From positions 1 through 6,873 of the forward strand of contig USLW01000108.1 in assembly GCA_900555605.1 (NCBI GenBank): 6,873 bases of DNA, in the 5' to 3' direction. Under the pieces are notes generated by a model. It ran no database searches, had not been told where the DNA came from, and was given only the letters and a program-made list of their open reading frames with translations. The position numbers were made by a program, and so were the translations under genes. This document shows, one piece after another, positions 5,784-6,873 of the stretch. The DNA is from an uncultured Clostridium sp. (GTDB lineage: Bacteria; Bacillota; Clostridia; UBA1212; UBA1255). The stretch's first letter is position 1, and every line of letters starts with the position of its first letter.

Positions 5784-6842
5784 ATGCAGAACTACAGAAA
5801 CGGAAAATGGGCCAACCAAATAATCTCTATGCAGCATCCCGATGGAAGTTGGGGGTGCTTTCATACCCTGCGCGGAAATCGTGATACTCCGATGACAACA
5901 GAGATGGCGCTTCTCCGTCTGGAGTTGCTTGGCTATACTGCAGAAGATACGTGCATTAAAAATGCCATTGCTCACATGGAGACGCTCTTACATACAGGCG
6001 AACCGCCCGAAGGTAAAGAAAAAAAGAGTGATTTTGAAACCTTCGCCGATCTCATTGTTGCAACGAGGATCCGTAGATTTACTTCCCAGTGTGAGTCTGC
6101 AAATGAGATTGCTGACAAATGGGCACAGATAATCACCAAAGCATTCAGCAGTGGTGCTTATTCTCAAGCCGATTATGATACGAGCTATATGCAGGCATTT
6201 GGCAGAAATCCCAAGGGCGGAAGACTTACCGATTTCGTCAACTTCTATCAGATTTCCTTGTTGCCCGGTTTGCTTGATAAACAGACAGAGAAACTTATGC
6301 TCGATCACATATTGACACATGAAGGCGGTATCTACTATATTTACGAGAACCGTATGGCTGACGTGCCAAGTGAGTTCCAGAGTAAAAAGGCAAGCCGTTA
6401 TTTGGCGGCAATAGAGCTTCTGGCTCGATATGAGTCTGGCAAAGAAAAACTCTCCTTTGCCTTCGACTGGCTTAGGAAGAATCAGCAGTCTAATGGCACA
6501 TGGGATATGGGTGTTTCAGCAAAGGACGGAGTATACTTCCCGCTATCCGACCGTTGGGACAAAACATCGAGGATCACAGACAGTACCCATCGGATAAGCA
6601 AACTGTTTTCTATGCCGTGTTATTGCGGCCATGATTGCGCAAGGTGCGTTACATATATCGCGACACAGAAAAATGATGACAAACTGAGAGAACAATCCCG
6701 AAGATTCTATAAAGAAACATTTGGGTTAGATATTTCCCTTGAAAAATCCAACTGCGAGGGCGGCAGATCGAATCATGTGTTCGAACTTTGCAAAGGTTGC
6801 CCCTTCGTAAAGTGCTGTGAGAGCGTTTCAAGTTTTGTGTAA
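5784..6842 (+). CDS. QW-motif alpha-toroid (prenyltransferase/cyclase-like) protein fused to DUF3795
   Basis: The 352-residue product has two parts. Residues 1-275 are largely helical and carry two QW-type motifs, Q17-HPDGSW23 near the start and Q235-SNGTW240 near the end, as in the squalene-cyclase/prenyltransferase alpha-toroid superfamily. No DxDD or DDxxD catalytic motif is visible, so enzymatic cyclisation is not supported. Residues 277-346 form a complete DUF3795 domain: C279-Y-C281-GHD-C285-AR-C288, YIATQKNDD, then C324, C336, C339, C344 and C345, probable metal ligands. The domains are usually separate proteins; here they meet at about SKLFSMPCYCG (bases 6598-6627) with no stop, and M277 could be the original start of the DUF3795 gene. 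AGGGCGG at 5769-5775, 8 bases before the ATG, is an imperfect ribosome binding site. No promoter is evident in the 141 bases before the gene, so it probably depends on read-through. Only 31 bases follow the stop, with no terminator in them. Family calls are moderately firm; the function is unknown. Confidence 0.8.
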   Translation: MQNYRNGKWANQIISMQHPDGSWGCFHTLRGNRDTPMTTEMALLRLELLGYTAEDTCIKNAIAHMETLLHTGEPPEGKEKKSDFETFADLIVATRIRRFTSQCESANEIADKWAQIITKAFSSGAYSQADYDTSYMQAFGRNPKGGRLTDFVNFYQISLLPGLLDKQTEKLMLDHILTHEGGIYYIYENRMADVPSEFQSKKASRYLAAIELLARYESGKEKLSFAFDWLRKNQQSNGTWDMGVSAKDGVYFPLSDRWDKTSRITDSTHRISKLFSMPCYCGHDCARCVTYIATQKNDDKLREQSRRFYKETFGLDISLEKSNCEGGRSNHVFELCKGCPFVKCCESVSSFV

Positions 6843-6873
6843 ACACCAAAAGCCTGATATAAGATATTGAACA

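Noticed and set aside
1..6873. CRISPR array, tRNA, rRNA or integron attC sites
   Set aside because: No regularly spaced repeats, no cloverleaf-like sequence and no attC core sites or integrase gene were found by reading both strands.

Overview
The window looks like chromosomal DNA of a low-to-mid GC Firmicute, most likely a gut-type clostridium (Oscillospiraceae/Lachnospiraceae-like). The reasons are strong GGAGG-type ribosome binding sites, a sigma-A-like promoter, and protein families that I recognise as typical of that group. This placement is inferred from style, not from a marker gene. Every supportable gene is on the + strand.

Layout. (1) Positions 1-938 hold the 3' part of a membrane protein gene: a Pro/Tyr/Gln repeat tail followed by about six membrane helices. 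A GC-rich hairpin follows it. (2) Positions 939-1519 form a gene-poor, AT-rich spacer of about 580 bases. It holds a start-stop mini-ORF with a good ribosome binding site, an inverted repeat, four ATCGTT hexamers in a row, and a good promoter (TCGACA-17-TATAAT) whose -10 box lies in the second copy of an imperfect 25-bp direct repeat. (3) Positions 1520-6842 form a tightly packed, co-oriented cluster that is probably one transcript. Its members are a DUF1848 protein with a C-terminal CX3CX2C cysteine motif, a small P-loop kinase (AAA_33/zeta-like), a 560-residue fusion of an aminoglycoside-phosphotransferase-like kinase to a degenerate Ser/Thr-kinase-like domain, the stump of a DUF3795 gene run into a 5'-truncated and frameshifted GNAT acetyltransferase, an unnamed Cys-rich protein, a startless coding remnant, and a QW-motif alpha-toroid protein fused to a complete DUF3795 domain.

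The proteins suggest modification of a small molecule, nucleotide or antibiotic-like compound: three phosphotransferase-type domains, an acetyltransferase remnant, two or three metal-binding Cys-rich proteins and a cyclase-like fold. No substrate can be read from the sequence. The most unusual property is architectural. In a stretch of about 4 kb there are two in-frame domain fusions, one broken fusion scar and one startless fragment, as if a longer array of small accessory genes had been compacted by internal deletions. No transposase, CRISPR array, tRNA or rRNA gene was seen.
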